Positions 37,143-49,483 of a DNA stretch of 64,000 nt are shown piece after piece. The DNA comes from Salvelinus alpinus (taxonomy: Eukaryota > Chordata > Actinopteri > Salmoniformes > Salmonidae). Made by a program: the position numbers and the translations under genes. Position 1 is the stretch's first letter; every line of letters begins with the position of its first letter. The notes beneath the pieces were generated by a model that ran no database searches, was not told where the DNA came from, and saw nothing but the letters and a program-made list of their open reading frames with translations. The stretch spans positions 13,107,918 through 13,171,917 of the forward strand of contig NC_092091.1 of assembly GCF_045679555.1 (NCBI RefSeq), given 5' to 3'.

Positions 37143-37636
37143 TGTAATGGGAATTTTAAGGTTTGTGCTTTTCTTTTATTCTGTGTTCCATTCATGTGCT
37201 GCTCTATAAACCAATTTCTGTGTTCATGCAAGTGGTTGACTGAATAAATCCTCCTCTTATCAGTAACTGCAATTTGGCAGTACGCCCAGACCTTGTTTTG
37301 AGAACAAATGAAAGATATCTCAGTTTCAAGGTCTCAGCTTATAGAGGAGAAGCCTTGTGAGGTGTTGGTCTGTCACATGTTATGTAACAGTATTGGTCAG
37401 TCACGTGAATAAAACAAAATGGTAATGATTCATTAATTATGTTAAATCATGTAAATATAACTTGTCTGTGTATAGCCGTATATAAGAGAACTGCTGTGTC
37501 TGCCCAGGGAGAGCTCCTGATTGACATGTGTACTATGGTGCATTAAATTGGTTGGGACCTCTCCAGCGCGCTGACAATAAACAATGATTAATTTAAGATT
37601 GACTTTGAGTGCTCCTGTGTAAGAAATTCCACAACA
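37143..37636 (+). mobile_element. Solo-LTR-like fossil
   Basis: A 494-bp block with TG...CA ends sits inside the 44-bp array. It has a TATA-like 'cgtatataagagaa' followed about 90 bp later by an 'aataaa' signal, the usual promoter and polyadenylation order of an LTR. Short imperfect 4-bp flanks suggest a target duplication. No internal retroviral part is present. Family not determined; it is a fossil. Confidence 0.5.
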
Positions 37637-38143
37637 CACCATGTAGAAGACAGAGACATATCATTACATACAGTATAGAACACCATCTAGAAGACAGAGA
37701 CATATCATTACATACAGTATAGAACATCGTCTAGAAGACATATCATTACATACAGTATAGATCACCATCTAGAAGACATAGACATATCATTACATACAGT
37801 ATAGAACCCCATCTAGAAGACATATCATTACATACAGTATAGATCACCATCTAGAAGACATAGACATATCATTACATACAGTATAGAACACCATCTAGAA
37901 GACATAGACATATCATTACATACAGTATGGAACACCATCTAGAAGACATAGACATATCATTACATACAGTATAGAACACCATCTAGAAGACATAGACATA
38001 TCATTACATACAGTATAGATCACCATCTAGAAGACATAGACATATCATTACATACAGTATAGAACACCATCTAGAAGACATAGACATATCATTACATACA
38101 GTATGGAACACCACGTACAAGACATAGACATATCATTACATAC
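37637..38143. repeat. 44-bp minisatellite, main array
   Basis: About eleven copies of a unit that includes 'accatctagaagacatagac' and 'atatcattacatacagtat'; some copies lack a short segment. It continues at 38591-38672 and 40309-40335 after two insertions. Confidence 0.93.
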
Positions 38144-38590
38144 TGTCACGACTTCCGCCGAAGTCGGTCCCTCTCCTTGTTCGGGCAGCGTTCGGCGGTC
38201 GATGTCACCGGTCTTCTAGCCATCGCCGATCCACCTTTCATTTTCCATTTGTTTTGTCTTGTTTTCCCACACACCTTCATTCCCTCATTACATGTCGTGT
38301 ATTTAACCCTCTGTTCCCCCCATGTCTGTGTGTGTAATTGTTTATTGTCAGGTTGGCACTCTTCCGGCTGGTTTGCGCCGGGTTATATTTTACACTCGTG
38401 CTTTTTGACAGCCTGTACTTTGTACCTTGTTGTTTTTGTACTTAGTGCTGCCTCACTTGTTCTGAGGGCATTTGTTTTTGTGACGCGGTTGCGTTCTATT
38501 CATTTATTGCCTCAGTAAAGTGCCTTGTCCACTCATCTCTGCTCTCCTGTGCCTGACTTCCAAAGCACCAGCTACACCCACACCTTAACA
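38144..38590. mobile_element. Solo-LTR-like fossil with 5-bp target duplication
   Basis: A 447-bp block starts 'tgtcacgacttccgccg' and ends 'cacaccttaaca' (TG...CA), flanked by exact 5-bp copies 'catac' (38139-38143, 38591-38595). I recognise the sequence as a repeated salmonid unit. The structure fits a solo LTR, family uncertain (Gypsy-like possible). No internal genes; a fossil. Confidence 0.65.
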
Positions 38591-38672
38591 CATACAGTAT
38601 GGAACACCACGTAGAAGACACAGACATATCATTACATACAGTATGGAACACCACGTAGAAGACACAGACATA
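38591..38672. repeat. 44-bp minisatellite, continuation
   Basis: Two further units with 'gtatggaacaccacgtagaa', ending at the TA where the Sleeping Beauty-like element entered. Confidence 0.85.
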
Positions 38673-40308
38673 CAGTTGAAGTCGGAAGTTTACATACGCC
38701 TCAGACAAATACATTTAAACTCAGTTTTTCACAATTCCTGACATTTAATCCTAGTAAACATTCTTTGTCTTAGGTCAGTTAGGATCACCACTTCATTTTA
38801 AGAATGTGAAATATCAGAATAATAGTAGAGAGAATGATTTATTTCAGCTTTTATGTATTTAATCACGTTCCCAGTGGGTCAGACATTTACATACACTCAA
38901 TTAGTATTTGGTAGCATAGCCTTTAAATTGTTTAACTTGGGTCAAACGTTTTGGGTAGCCTTCCACAAGCTTCCCACAATAAGTTGGGTAAATTTTGGCC
39001 CATTCCTCCTGACAAAGCTGGTGTAACTGAGTCAGGTTTGTAGGCCTCCTTGCTCGCACACACTTTTTCAATTCTGCCCACAACTTTTCTATAGGATTGA
39101 GGTCAGGGCTTTGTGATGGCCACTCCAATACCTTGACTTTGTTGTCCTTAAGCCATTTTTCCATAACTTTGGAAGTATGCTTGGGGTTATTGTCCATGTG
39201 GAAGACCCATTTGCGACCAAGCTTTAACTTCCTGACTGATGTCTTGAGATGTTGCTTCAATATATCCACATAATTTTCCTCCCTCATGATGCCATCTATT
39301 TTGTGAAGTGCACTAGTCCCTCCTGCAGCAAAGGACTCCCACAACATGATGCTGCCAACCCCGTGCTTCGCGGTTGGGATGGTGTTCTTCGACTTGCAAG
39401 CCTCCCCCATTTTCCTCCAAACATAACGATGGTCATTATGGCCAAACAGTTATATTTTTGTTTCATCAGACCAGAGGACATTTCTCCAAAAAGCACAATC
39501 TTTGTCCCCATGTGCAGTTGCAAACCGTAGTCTGGCTTTTTTATTGTGGTTTTGGAGCAGTGGCTTCTTCCTTGCTGAGTGGCCTTTCAGGTTATGTCCA
39601 TACAGGACTCGTTTTACTGTGGATATAGATACTTTTGTACCTGTTTCCTCCAGCATATTCATAAGGTCCTTTGCTGTTATTCTGTGATTGATTTGAACTT
39701 TTCGCACCAAAGTACGTTCATCTCTAGGAGACAGAACGCGTCTCCTTCCTGAGCGGTATGACGGCTGCGTGGTCCCATGGTGTTTATACTTGCGTACTAT
39801 TGTTTGTACAGATGAACGTGGTACCTTCAGGTGTTTGGAAATTGCTCCCAAGCATGAACCAGACTTGTGGAGGTCTACAATTTCTTTCTGAGGTCTTGGC
39901 TGATTTCTTTGCTTTTCCCATGATGTCAAGCAAAGAGGCACTGAGTTTGAAGGTATGCCTTGAAATACATCCACAGGTACACCTCCAATTGACTCAGATT
40001 ATGTCAATTAGCCTATCAGAAGCTTCTAAAGCAATGACATAATTTTCTGGAATTTTCCAAGCTGTTTAAAGGCACAGTCAACTTAGTGTATTGAAATGTC
40101 TGACCCACTGGAATTGTGATACAGTGAATTATAAGTGAAATAATCTGTCTGTAAACACTTGTTGGAAAAATTACTTGTGTCATGCACAAAGTAGATGTCC
40201 TAACCGACTTGCCAAAACTATAGTTTGTTAACAAGAAATTTGTGGAGCGGTTGAAAAATGAGTTTAATTACTCCAACCTAAGTGTATGTAAACTTCTGAC
40301 TTCAACTG
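38673..40308 (-). mobile_element. Sleeping Beauty-like Tc1 element
   Basis: The 1636-bp element has ends 'cagttgaagtcggaagttta' and 'aacttctgacttcaactg' with TA on both sides (38671-38672, 40309-40310). Inner direct-repeat copies lie near 38840-38895 and 40080-40110, the IR/DR layout of the salmonid family from which Sleeping Beauty was built. Transposase reads on the minus strand: the start codon near 39921 is quickly out of frame, the paired/HTH part and NVLWSDETKI follow to 39450, and MGEACKSKNTIP to the stop lies at 39410-38901 with FHMDNNPKHT and [11 protein letters not shown]. Two frame offsets make it inactive. Close resemblance to the known transposase suggests modest age. Confidence 0.95.
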
Positions 40309-40335
40309 TATCATTACATACAGTATATCATAGAT

Positions 40336-40925
40336 GACATTTTGAAAATATAATGTAAGGATTTATAACTCCTTACATTACAGTAGCCTTATTACTGGTT
40401 AGGGTTACTGCTGCTGGTACAGTGGAAGAATGAGGCATCACAGTACTTGTTACACCACTGTACTAACAGGAACAATTACAGACCAATATACACTGTAATG
40501 TAAAGTGTTACATCATTCTCAATGATCAGTCAATACATCCAGTATTCATTTCACCTACAGTACATTGTATCCATTTCAAGTCCCCCCTCCTCCCATTGTA
40601 GCTAATTATCTAGAACACCTCGTACAGTTTTACAACCACGTATGAGTTATTATGGAGGCTTATAGTTAGTGTCACAGCACATCAGTTTAAGGCATTACAA
40701 CATTCATTAAAAGCATTATAATATGAACTTCATAGAAACGGTTAACCTTTATATATTCTAAACACTCTATTTAATTCCATATTAAGGGCCCTAATGTAGG
40801 AACTAAAATATTTGTCTCTAACATTGTGTACAGTACTCTCAAACAATCAGAAATGAACAGTAAACATTACAGTCATAAAAGTTTCAAAGTAATAGAGACA
40901 TTTCAAACGTTATAATTCAAGCGCA
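40336..40925. other. Unassigned stretch
   Basis: AT-rich sequence between the 44-bp array and the Tx1-like LINE. No exon or repeat that I can name, and no trace of the missing RING exon of TRIM copy 2. Confidence 0.45.
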
Positions 40926-40929
40926 AACA

Positions 40930-43700
40930 GAGTGAGCCGTGCGCCAGACCGAGTTCTGGAGGTGAAATGGAAATGAATGAGGGAGAGTTAAGTGAGGTAG
41001 AAGGTGTGGTGAAGAGCTCAGAACCAGAGCCTGGCATCAATGGACATGATAAAGAAGAATGTGGTGCGGTAGGAGTTACATTTTTGGAGAAAGTGGATCC
41101 ATACCTTTTGGCAGATCCATTAGTGGTTTCAGGGTGGGTGGGAAAGGAGTTGGGTGCAGTTGAATCAGTGAAGGTAACCTAGGTAACCTGTAGTGGACTT
41201 GTGATATTTGTTTGTGTTTCTTCTGACCAGAGGGAGTGGGAGCTCCGTGTCACGCAACTTGGTCAAGATCTGATTTTTCTTTGCTATTAGGAACAGAACA
41301 CCATTGAAAATAGTGATTTCTGTGGTAGCGTTAAGTGTGGAGGTGGAGCAATTGAAGGTGAAGATTTGTGGTGTCTGTGATGCCCGCCGTTTGGTGCAAC
41401 AGAGGAGTCACTGTCAGTCCTTTTGAGTCTTTACCCGACAAAGTCATGTTATCCTGTTAGAGTCTTTGTGTTGAGTCCGTCAGGGTAGGGGAGCTGCCAA
41501 TAAGCTGTAGACGGGCGGCTTTGATTCACCTGCCCAAAAAAAGGGATTTGAGCGACTAAAAGAACTGGTGGCCTGTGGCATTGCTCTGTGTGGACTATAA
41601 GGTCTTTGCCAAGGTCCTTGCTAACAGACTGAAGTCCCACCTGGACTCTATGTACACAAGGACCAAACGTACCGTGTACCAGGATGCTCAATCACAGACA
41701 ATCTGTCCATAATCAGGAGAAAGCCTTTGATAGGCTGGACCATGAATATCTGTTCAATGTGTTGTTTTGGTTGTGGAGACAATTTTGTGGCTGTGTTCAA
41801 ATGTTATATGCTGGGGCTTCATGTATGGTCAAGGTGGGGGAGGGCTCAGTAGGCCAGTCTGGGTAGGGCAGGGCATTCACCAGGGATGCCCTCTGCTGGG
41901 GCAGCTATACACTCTTGTTATTGAGCCCTTTCTGAGCCTGCTACGCAGGAGGCTACAGGGAGTGTGGGAGCCAGGCACAGGGTTGGGGACAGGCATAGCA
42001 GTGTCAGCATATGCTGATGACGTCTGTGTTGGTTAGGGATGAGCAGGACCGACGGGCCCTGGAGAGTAGTTTGAGGGTGTTGAGGGGGCGTCTTCTGCTT
42101 AGGTAAACTGGGGCAAGAGAGAGGCTCTGTTATGTGGGATATAGAGGGACAGGGCACCGCCGCAGCTTCCAGGGGTGTTGCAGTGGGGCTGTGAGAGGCT
42201 CAAGATGCTTGGAGTGTATCTGGGCTCGGAGGGGTGGATTAGGAAGAACTGGGAAGGAGTGTCACAAGCGGTGGTGTCGAGGCTGACGAAGTGGAGGTGA
42301 CTCCTCTCCCAAGTGTAATACAAAGGGAGGGGGCTAAGTCAATTTTTTCTGGTCGGGGCATCACTGGCTGAGGGCGGTGCTGTACCTGCCTGTCCAGGAG
42401 TGGGAACAAGGCCTGGTGGACCTGGAGAGCAGGGAGGCAGCGTTCTGACTCAAAGCGGTGCAGAGGCTACTGTACCGTACGTACGGAGGTGGGCTGGAGG
42501 GAACCAGCATGTGCTCTGTTGAGGAGGGCTGGTGTATTGGGGCTGGATCAGCAGCTCTTCATCATGTGGCGAGAGAGACTCAATACAGCAGGGGTCTCTG
42601 ATTTCTATGCTGCAGTACTGAGGGCCTGGCAGCTGCTGAGGCCCACACGAGAGGGGTGTGTGGTGCCTGGGCCGTGGGTATGGGAGGAGCACATCTTCCA
42701 CAACCCACTGATTCCGTTGAGGTCTGCTCATTCAGGGCTCCCGAGTGGTGCAGCGGTCTAAGGCACTGCATCACAGACACCCTGGTTCGAATCCAGGCTG
42801 TATCACAACTGGCTGTGATTGGGAGTCCCATAGGGTGGCTCACAATTGGCTTCGTCCGGGTTTCGTCCAGCTTCGTCCGGGTTTGGCCTCTTTACTGGAT
42901 CGTCCGGGTTTGGTCTCTTAGGCTGCTGGAGAAAGTCATGAGGGAAGTCCTGGAGGCTCTGCCTGATCCAGTAAGGAGGGGGCTGGAGAAACCTGATGAG
43001 GGGCCTCCACCGTTTTCCATTACTGCTAGTGACAGCAGAGACTGGGGACGGGCAGGAGAGTCCAGAGAACTTACTGACTTTGAACACTCTGAGCCTGGGG
43101 GAGTTTTCAGAGGTGGGGGGTAAGGTGCTGTACACCCTCAGTGTCAAGGTTAGACACATCAGGAGCTTAGCGGGAGTGAAGGGGCATCAGTGGCAGGGGG
43201 TTGTGGGGGCTGAGAGTATGGCAGGGTATAGGTGGAGGGTGCTCTATAAGCTCCAGTACTGGAAAGGTCAGGGGTCATCCAGTGGAGGGTATTACATGGA
43301 GCCCTGGACACCAATAGCTGGTTGGCTCGGGTTGACCTGGGAGTTGGGGAGGGGTGTCCATTCTCTGCAGTTTTCTGCAGTTCAGTTCATGTTTTCTCTG
43401 TGTTGCCACCGTTGCCACCTTAGGGTTGAGTTTGAGTTTTACAAAATGATCAACAGTGTGGAGATGTTTCAGGAGGTATGGAGGCTCAGGGGGGCTGTCT
43501 GTACGGCTGGAGAGGAGGGGTTGGATGTATGGTTGGAATGTGGTGCTGGATGGTGTATTGTACTGTGGCGTTGGGTACTGTATAATGTGATTGTGTTGAG
43601 GTTGTGGTTGCACACAATGTATTTTTAGGGTTTTAGGGGGGGGGGGGGTGTTAGTGTAATGAGGATGGCTCATTAAAGTAAGAACAGTCAGTCTCATGCC
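40930..43700 (+). mobile_element. Degraded Tx1/L1-like LINE
   Basis: A short ORF1-like frame (40967-41182) precedes reverse transcriptase pieces: DHEYLFNVL near 41735, GQGIHQGCPLLGQLYTLVIEP at 41860-41930 and VSAYADDVCVG at 42000-42036, the catalytic YADD block. The QGCPLSGQLY-type motif is characteristic of Tx1/L1-clade elements. The endonuclease region is mostly deleted, the rest is broken into short frames, and a SINE sits at 42735. It ends just before TRIM copy 2 exon 3. Confidence 0.75.
42735..42918 (+). mobile_element. tRNA-derived SINE in the Tx1-like LINE
   Basis: 'gtggtgcagcggtctaaggc' is an A box and 'ggttcgaatcc' a perfect B box, spaced as in tRNA genes. The body 'ttgggagtcccatagggtgg' is common in salmonid SINEs. 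It has no cloverleaf-completing 3' half, so it is not a tRNA gene. The end carries three 'cttcgtccgggttt'-type repeats. Confidence 0.75.
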
Positions 43701-44040
43701 CCCCCCCCTCTGTCTCCTTATTTCTCTCTCATCACCCCCCTCTTTCTCTCTCTCTCAAAACAGCGCTCTGCACAGACAGCAGTGGAGGACAGTGATCAGA
43801 TCTTTACTGAGCTGATCCGCTCCATTGAGAGAAGGCGCTCTGAGGTAAAGGAGCTGATCAGAGCCCAAGAGAAGGCTCAAGTGAGTCAAGCTGAAGGACT
43901 CCTGGAGCAACTGAAGCAGGAGATAGCTGAGCTGAGGAAGAGAAGCACTGAGCTGGAGCAGCTCTCACACACAGAGGATCACATCCATTTCCTCCAGGTA
44001 ACTAAACTGCTGTCGTGTCTTTGGCATCATTAAACTGAAG

Positions 44041-44965
44041 ACTGTTAGTTTATCAAATCAATTCTCTGTAATTATTATTACGTGATTATTCTAATCATGT
44101 AAATGTAATTAACTAGGAAGTCGGGGCACCAAGGAAAATATTCAGATTACAAAGTTATAATTTCCTAATATAACTTTTCAGATATTTTAATATCTGATCA
44201 ATTAGTCTTCTAATTAATGAATTATTCTTTACCTCACATTAGTCTCATTCCAAATGTCGTAAATTGTTGGTTATCTACACAAACCCAGTCTTCACTATGA
44301 ATCAACCATACATCAATTCTCTCAATCATTTATTTATTAACTAACTAAATAATCACAGAAATGCACATACAAACAAACAAACATAGTAGATATGGTTTAC
44401 AATGAAATGATAGGGGATGTGCCCTAGTGGGCTAAACCGGCATGGACAAAAGGGAAGTGGGTGTAGACTGAGAAAAGCAGGAATTACGCAAATGAATCAC
44501 TACACACTTGATACTTCTAAAAATTGAAATACTAATCCTTTGCACATGAACGCTCACTCATTCGGGAATAATTGCAATCAATATATATATTTACGCTCAG
44601 TGTGTCGTCGTGATCTCTGTTGGAAAGTTTGTTTCTGTTGGAGAGTTTGTCCGCTCTCTTTCTCTCTGCCGTGGTTAGAATGGATAGTTCAGAGTAACAT
44701 TCAGCAATGTTATTATAGAATAGATGTTTCGGTGGTTGTCGGTCCTCGCATTCACGGGTACATAATTTCTAGCTGCAGACTAGTAATTAGTATCAACGAG
44801 TAGCTCTTATTCTGTCGAATCGATAGTCTCAGAGTTTAACCACATGGTATGGTTAAAAGATTCAGCAATCTACTCAAACCTTAACTCCCTCTGTGATGAG
44901 GTCTGAAGGGAATTCCTCCCAGTGGGGGTTATATTTGTAACAGTAGAAAGGGGCTGTGCCATGAC
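44041..44965. other. Copy 2 TRIM intron, unassigned part
   Basis: The intron between exons 3 and 4 of TRIM copy 2 starts with AT-rich sequence lacking a nameable repeat ('actaactaaataatcacaga' etc.). It then passes into the minus-strand LINE at about 44970. Confidence 0.4.
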
Positions 44966-44969
44966 GCCA

Positions 44970-46555
44970 AATCAAATCAAATGTATTTATATAGCCCTTC
45001 GTACATCAGCTGATATCTCAAAGTGCTGTACAGAAACCCAGCCTAAAACCCCAAACAGCAAGCAATGCAATGCAGGAAAAACTCCCTAGAAAGGCCAAAA
45101 CCTAGGAAGAAACCTAGAGAGGAACCAGGCTATGAGGGGTGGCCAGTCCTCTTCTGGCTGTGCCAGGTGGAGATTATAACAGAACATGGCCAAGATGTTC
45201 AAATGTTCATAAATGACCAGCATGGTCAAATAATAATAATCACAGTAGTTGTCGAGAGTGCAGCAAGTCAGCACCTCAGGAGTAAATGTCAGTTGGCTTT
45301 TCATAGCCGATCATTAAGAGTATCTCTACCGCTCCTGCGGTCTCTAGAGAGTTGAAAACAGCAGGTCTGGGACAGGTAGCACGTCCGGTGAACAGGTCAG
45401 GGTTCCATAGCCACAGGCAGAACAGTTGAAACTGGAGCAGCAGCACAGCCAGGTGGCCTGGGGACAGCAAGGAGTCATCATGCCAGGTAGTCCTGACGCA
45501 TGGTCCTAGGGCTCAGGTCCTCCGAGAGAGAGAAAGAAAGAGAGAAAGAGAGAATTAGAGAGAGCATACTTAAATTCACACAGGACACCGGATAAGACAG
45601 GAGAAGTACTCCAGATATAACAAACTGACCCTAGCCCCCCGACACATAAACTACTGCAGCATAAATACTGGAGGCTGAGACAGGAGGGGTCAGGAGACAC
45701 TGTGGCACCATCCGATGATACCCCCGGACAGGGCCAAACAGGAAGGATATAACCCCACCCACTTTGCCAAAGCACAGCCCCCACACCACTAGAGGGATAT
45801 CTTCAACCACCAACTTACCATCCTGAGACAAGGCCGAGTATAGCCCACAAAGATCTCCGCCATGGCACAAACCAAGGGGGGGCGCCAACCCAGACAGGAA
45901 GATCACGTCAGTGACTCAACCCACTCAAGTGACGCACCCCTCCTAGGGACGGCATGAAAGAGCACCAGTACGCCAGTGACTCAGCCCCTGTAATAGGGTT
46001 AGAGGCAGAGAATCCCAGTGGAGAGAGGGGAACCGGCCAGGCAGAGACAGCAAGGGCGGTTCGTTGCTCCAGAGCCTTTCCGTTCACCTTCACACTCCTG
46101 GGCCAGACTACACTCAATCATATGACCCACTGAAGAGATAAGTCTTCAGTAAAGACTTAAAGCTTGAGACCGAGTCTGCGTCTCTCACATGGGTAGGCAG
46201 ACCATTCCATAAAAATTGAGATCTATAGGAGAAAGCCCTGCCTCTAGCTGTTTGCTTAGAAATTCTAGGGACAATTAGGAGGCCTGCGTCTTGTGACCGT
46301 AGCGTACGTGTAGGTATGTACGGCAGGACCAAATCGGAAAGATAGGTAGGAGCAAGCCCATGTAACGCTTTGTAAGTTAACAGTAAAACCTTGAAATCAG
46401 CCCTTGCCTTAACAGGAAGCCAGGTTTCTGGTTCTAGTCAGGATTCTAGCAGCCGTATTTAGCACTAACTGAAGTTTATTTAGTGCTTTATCCGGGTAGC
46501 CGGAAAGTAGAGCATTGCAGTAGTCTAACCTAGAAGTAACAAAAGCATGGATTCA
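44970..46555 (-). mobile_element. LINE, 3' part, truncated
   Basis: Minus-strand copy of the element at 60885-64000: shared 3' end 'atttatatagcccttcgtac', 3' UTR block 45500-45900, and the C-terminal frame 46114-46332 (SQDAGLLIVPRISKQTARGR). Compared with the 61.9-62.3 kb copy it is truncated at about 46555, in the coding part. The LINE 3' tail is a run of 'atcaa' units. Confidence 0.85.
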
Positions 46556-47104
46556 TTTTTCTGCATCATTTTTGGACAGAACATTTCTGATTTTGAGCAC
46601 AGATTTCGAGCACAAATCAACGTCAAATCAACGTTCATTTTACAACAATTAGATGAAAGCCTCACAACTGAGACTCTTGTATAAACAGAGTTATGGTAAT
46701 GTGGCTGTATAGTCTTTCCTGAGGTCACTAAATTGTACAAAACAGACCAGTTCGTAGCTGGCTGCTTCACCGACCGTTTATACATTCTCCAGACCATGTA
46801 CATTGTTCAGTTCTCAAGTTGTGTGATGTGGAAGAAGTTCCTATGAAAACTCACTCTCTTATACTCTGGCCATGAGGAGACAACTCCAGGAATTTATGAC
46901 CTGCCTAACAGAGCCTGTTGGTAGGGGGAAGACAGAGAGCTGGTGAGAGAGAGAGGGGGATGGTGCAGAGAGAGGGGGATGGTACTCACTATCCCCAAAG
47001 AGGGCAACGTCATGACACTGCCTTGATACATGTGATATGAAATTAAAACTAAAATAGAAATCGGTTCTGTTTCTGTGTCTGTATGTCTGTCTGTCTGTCT
47101 CCAG
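46556..47104. other. Copy 2 TRIM intron, remainder
   Basis: No repeat that I can name. A short GTCT-rich tract (47080-47100) precedes the acceptor at 47104, as in copy 1. Confidence 0.45.
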
Positions 47105-47195
47105 AGTTATCAGTTTCTCTCCAGTACCAGTGTATCTTCAGACTTACCCAGCATCGTTGTCCGTCTTCTTCAGTACTTTGGAGATGTAAGACTGT

Positions 47196-48685
47196 GCCAG
47201 CATCCCGGAGTCGCCTCTTCACTGTTGATGTTGAGACTGGTGTTTTGTGGGTACTATTTAATGAAGCTGCCAGTTAAGGACTTGCGAGGCGTCTGTTTCT
47301 CAAACTAGACACTCTAATGTACTTGTCCTCTTGCTCAGTTGTGCACCGGGGCCTCCCACTCCTCTTTCCATTCTGGTTAGAGCCAATTTGCGCTGTTCTG
47401 TGAAGGGAGTATTTAACAGCGTTGTACGAGATCTTCAGTTTCTTGGCAATTTATTGCATAGAATAGCCTTCATTTCTCAGAACAAGAATAGACTGACGAG
47501 TTTCAGAAGAAAGTTCTTTGTTTCTGGACATTTTGTGCCTGTAATCGAACCCACAAATGCCGATGCTCCAGATACTTTAGTCTAAAGGCCAGCTTTATTG
47601 CTTCTTTAAATCAGCACAACAGTTTTCAGCTGTGCTAACATAATTGCAAAAGGGTTTTCTAATGATCAGTTAGCCTTTCTTTAAATGATAAACTTGGATT
47701 AGCCAACTCAACGTGTCGTTGGAACACAGGAGTGAAGGTTGCTGATAATGAGCCTCTGTAAGCCTATGTAGATATTCCATAAAAAATCTGCCGTTTCCAG
47801 CTACAATAGTAATTTACAACATTTTAATTTTATTTATTTATTTCACCATTATTTAACCAGGTAGGCAAGTTGAGAACAAGTTCTCATTTACAATTGCAAC
47901 CTGGCCAAGATAAAGCAAAGCAGTTCGACACATACAACAACACAGAGTTACACATGGAGTAAAACAAACACACAGTCAATAATACAGTAGAAAAATAAGT
48001 CTATATACAATGTGAGCAAATGAGGTGAGATAAGGGAGGTAAAGGCAAAAAAAGGCCATGGTGGCGAAGTAAATACAATATAGCAAGTAAAACACTGGAA
48101 TGGTAGATTTGCAGTGGAAGAATGTGCAAAGTAAAAATAGAAATAATAGGGTGCAAAGGAGCAAAAAATATAAAAAATACATTAGGGGACAAGGTAGTTG
48201 TTTGGGCTAATTATAGATGGGCTATGTACAGGTGCAGTAATCTGTGAGCTGCTCTGACAGATGGTGCTTAAAGCTAGTGAGGGAGATAAGTGTTTCCAGT
48301 TTCAGAGATTTTTGTAGTTCGTTCCAGTCATTGGCAGCAGAGAACTGGAAGGAGAGGCGGCCAAAGAAGGAATTGGTTTTGGGGGTGACCAGAGAGCTAT
48401 ACCTGCTGGAGCGTGTGCTACATGTGGGTGCTACTATGGTGACCAGCGAGCTGAGATAAGGGGGGACTTTACCTAGCAGGGTCTTGTAGATGACCTGGAG
48501 CCAGTGGGTTTGGCGACGAGTATGAAGCGAGGGCCAGCCAACGAGAGCGTACAGGTCGCAGTGGTGGGTAGTATATGGGGCTTTGGTGACATTAACAATG
48601 TCTACACTGTATTTCTGTATTTTAATGGACAAAAAATGTGCTTTTCTTTTAAAAACAAGGACATTTCTAAGTGACCCCAAAATTG
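47196..48685 (-). mobile_element. Tc1-like remnant inside TRIM copy 2
   Basis: The text 'ttgtgcaccggggcctccca', 'gagatcttcagtttcttggc' and 'gaataagactgacgag'-type blocks is the N-terminal transposase and 3' flank of a common fish Tc1. Its right part ('aaacaaggacatttctaagt', 'gaccccaa') ends at about 48685, next to the TRIM exon 5 acceptor. The left end is missing. It is split by an L2 insertion at 47824-48588. Confidence 0.85.
47824..48588 (-). mobile_element. L2-type LINE nested in the Tc1 remnant
   Basis: Minus-strand 3' end of the L2 family: tail 'tttcaccattatttaaccag' at 47840 and a C-terminal RT frame (48680-48222) that matches the 56.6 kb protein (VGWPSLHTRRQTHWLQVIYK). A 5-bp duplication 'acatt' flanks it (47819-47823, 48589-48593). 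It must be younger than the Tc1 that it splits. Confidence 0.9.
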
Positions 48686-49483
48686 TGTTTGTGTGTCTGT
48701 AGTGAATATAGTGGATGTTGTACTGCCTCCAGAGCCCAAGACCAGAGAACAGTTCTTACAATGTGAATCTCTTTATTGTGAAGTAACTAACAGTCTCTTT
48801 TTACTGACACTCCTAACAATCCCTCTAGAAATATATAGCAATAGTAGATCTAATCAAAGACTGGGTATCTATCCGACTCCTCATATTTCTCTGATTTGAT
48901 CTCTGCTGTGCTCTAATCAAAGACAGGGTAGATACAGTATCTGACTTAACTTATTGTTCAAACTCCCCTCATTGGTCTCTGCTATGCTCTTCTCCCAGAT
49001 TCCTGTCAGCTCACACTGGACCCAAACACAGCACACACACTCCTCTCTCTGTCTGAAGGAAACAGAAAGGTGACCTATACAGGCCAAGTCCAACCATATC
49101 CTGATCATCCAGACAGATTCACCAACCACTACCAGGTTCTGTGGAGAGAGGGCCTGGATGCTGTTACTGGGAGGTGGAGTGGTCTGGGTGTTAATACAGC
49201 AGTCTCATATCAAGACATCAGCAGAACAGAGGCAGATAATACATTTGGATACAATGACAAGTCTTGGAGTTTACAGTGCTATAGTGGTGGTTATTGGTTC
49301 AGACACAATAATGTTGTGACTAAAGTATCAGGCCCTCAGTCCTCCAGAGTAGGAGTGTACCTGGATCACAAGGCAGGTACTCTGTCCTTCTACAGTGTCT
49401 CTGACACAATGACCCTCCTCCACAGAGTCCAGACCACATTCACTCAGCCCCTCTATCCTGGGTTTTATCACTATAATGGTACT

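Noticed and set aside
42735-42918. tRNA gene (A and B boxes present)
   Set aside because: The downstream half does not complete a cloverleaf and the body continues into a SINE-type unrelated region. It is a SINE.
40930-43700. RING exon of TRIM copy 2 hidden upstream of 43764
   Set aside because: I looked for the CxxC...CGH and B-box patterns on the plus strand between 36.9 and 43.7 kb. Only array, mobile-element and Tx1-like sequence was found.
45500-46117. Matching minus-strand frames at 45506-46117 and 61267-61896 as a conserved gene pair
   Set aside because: They are the 3' UTR of two copies of one LINE; similarity reflects the repeat, and no domain is recognisable.
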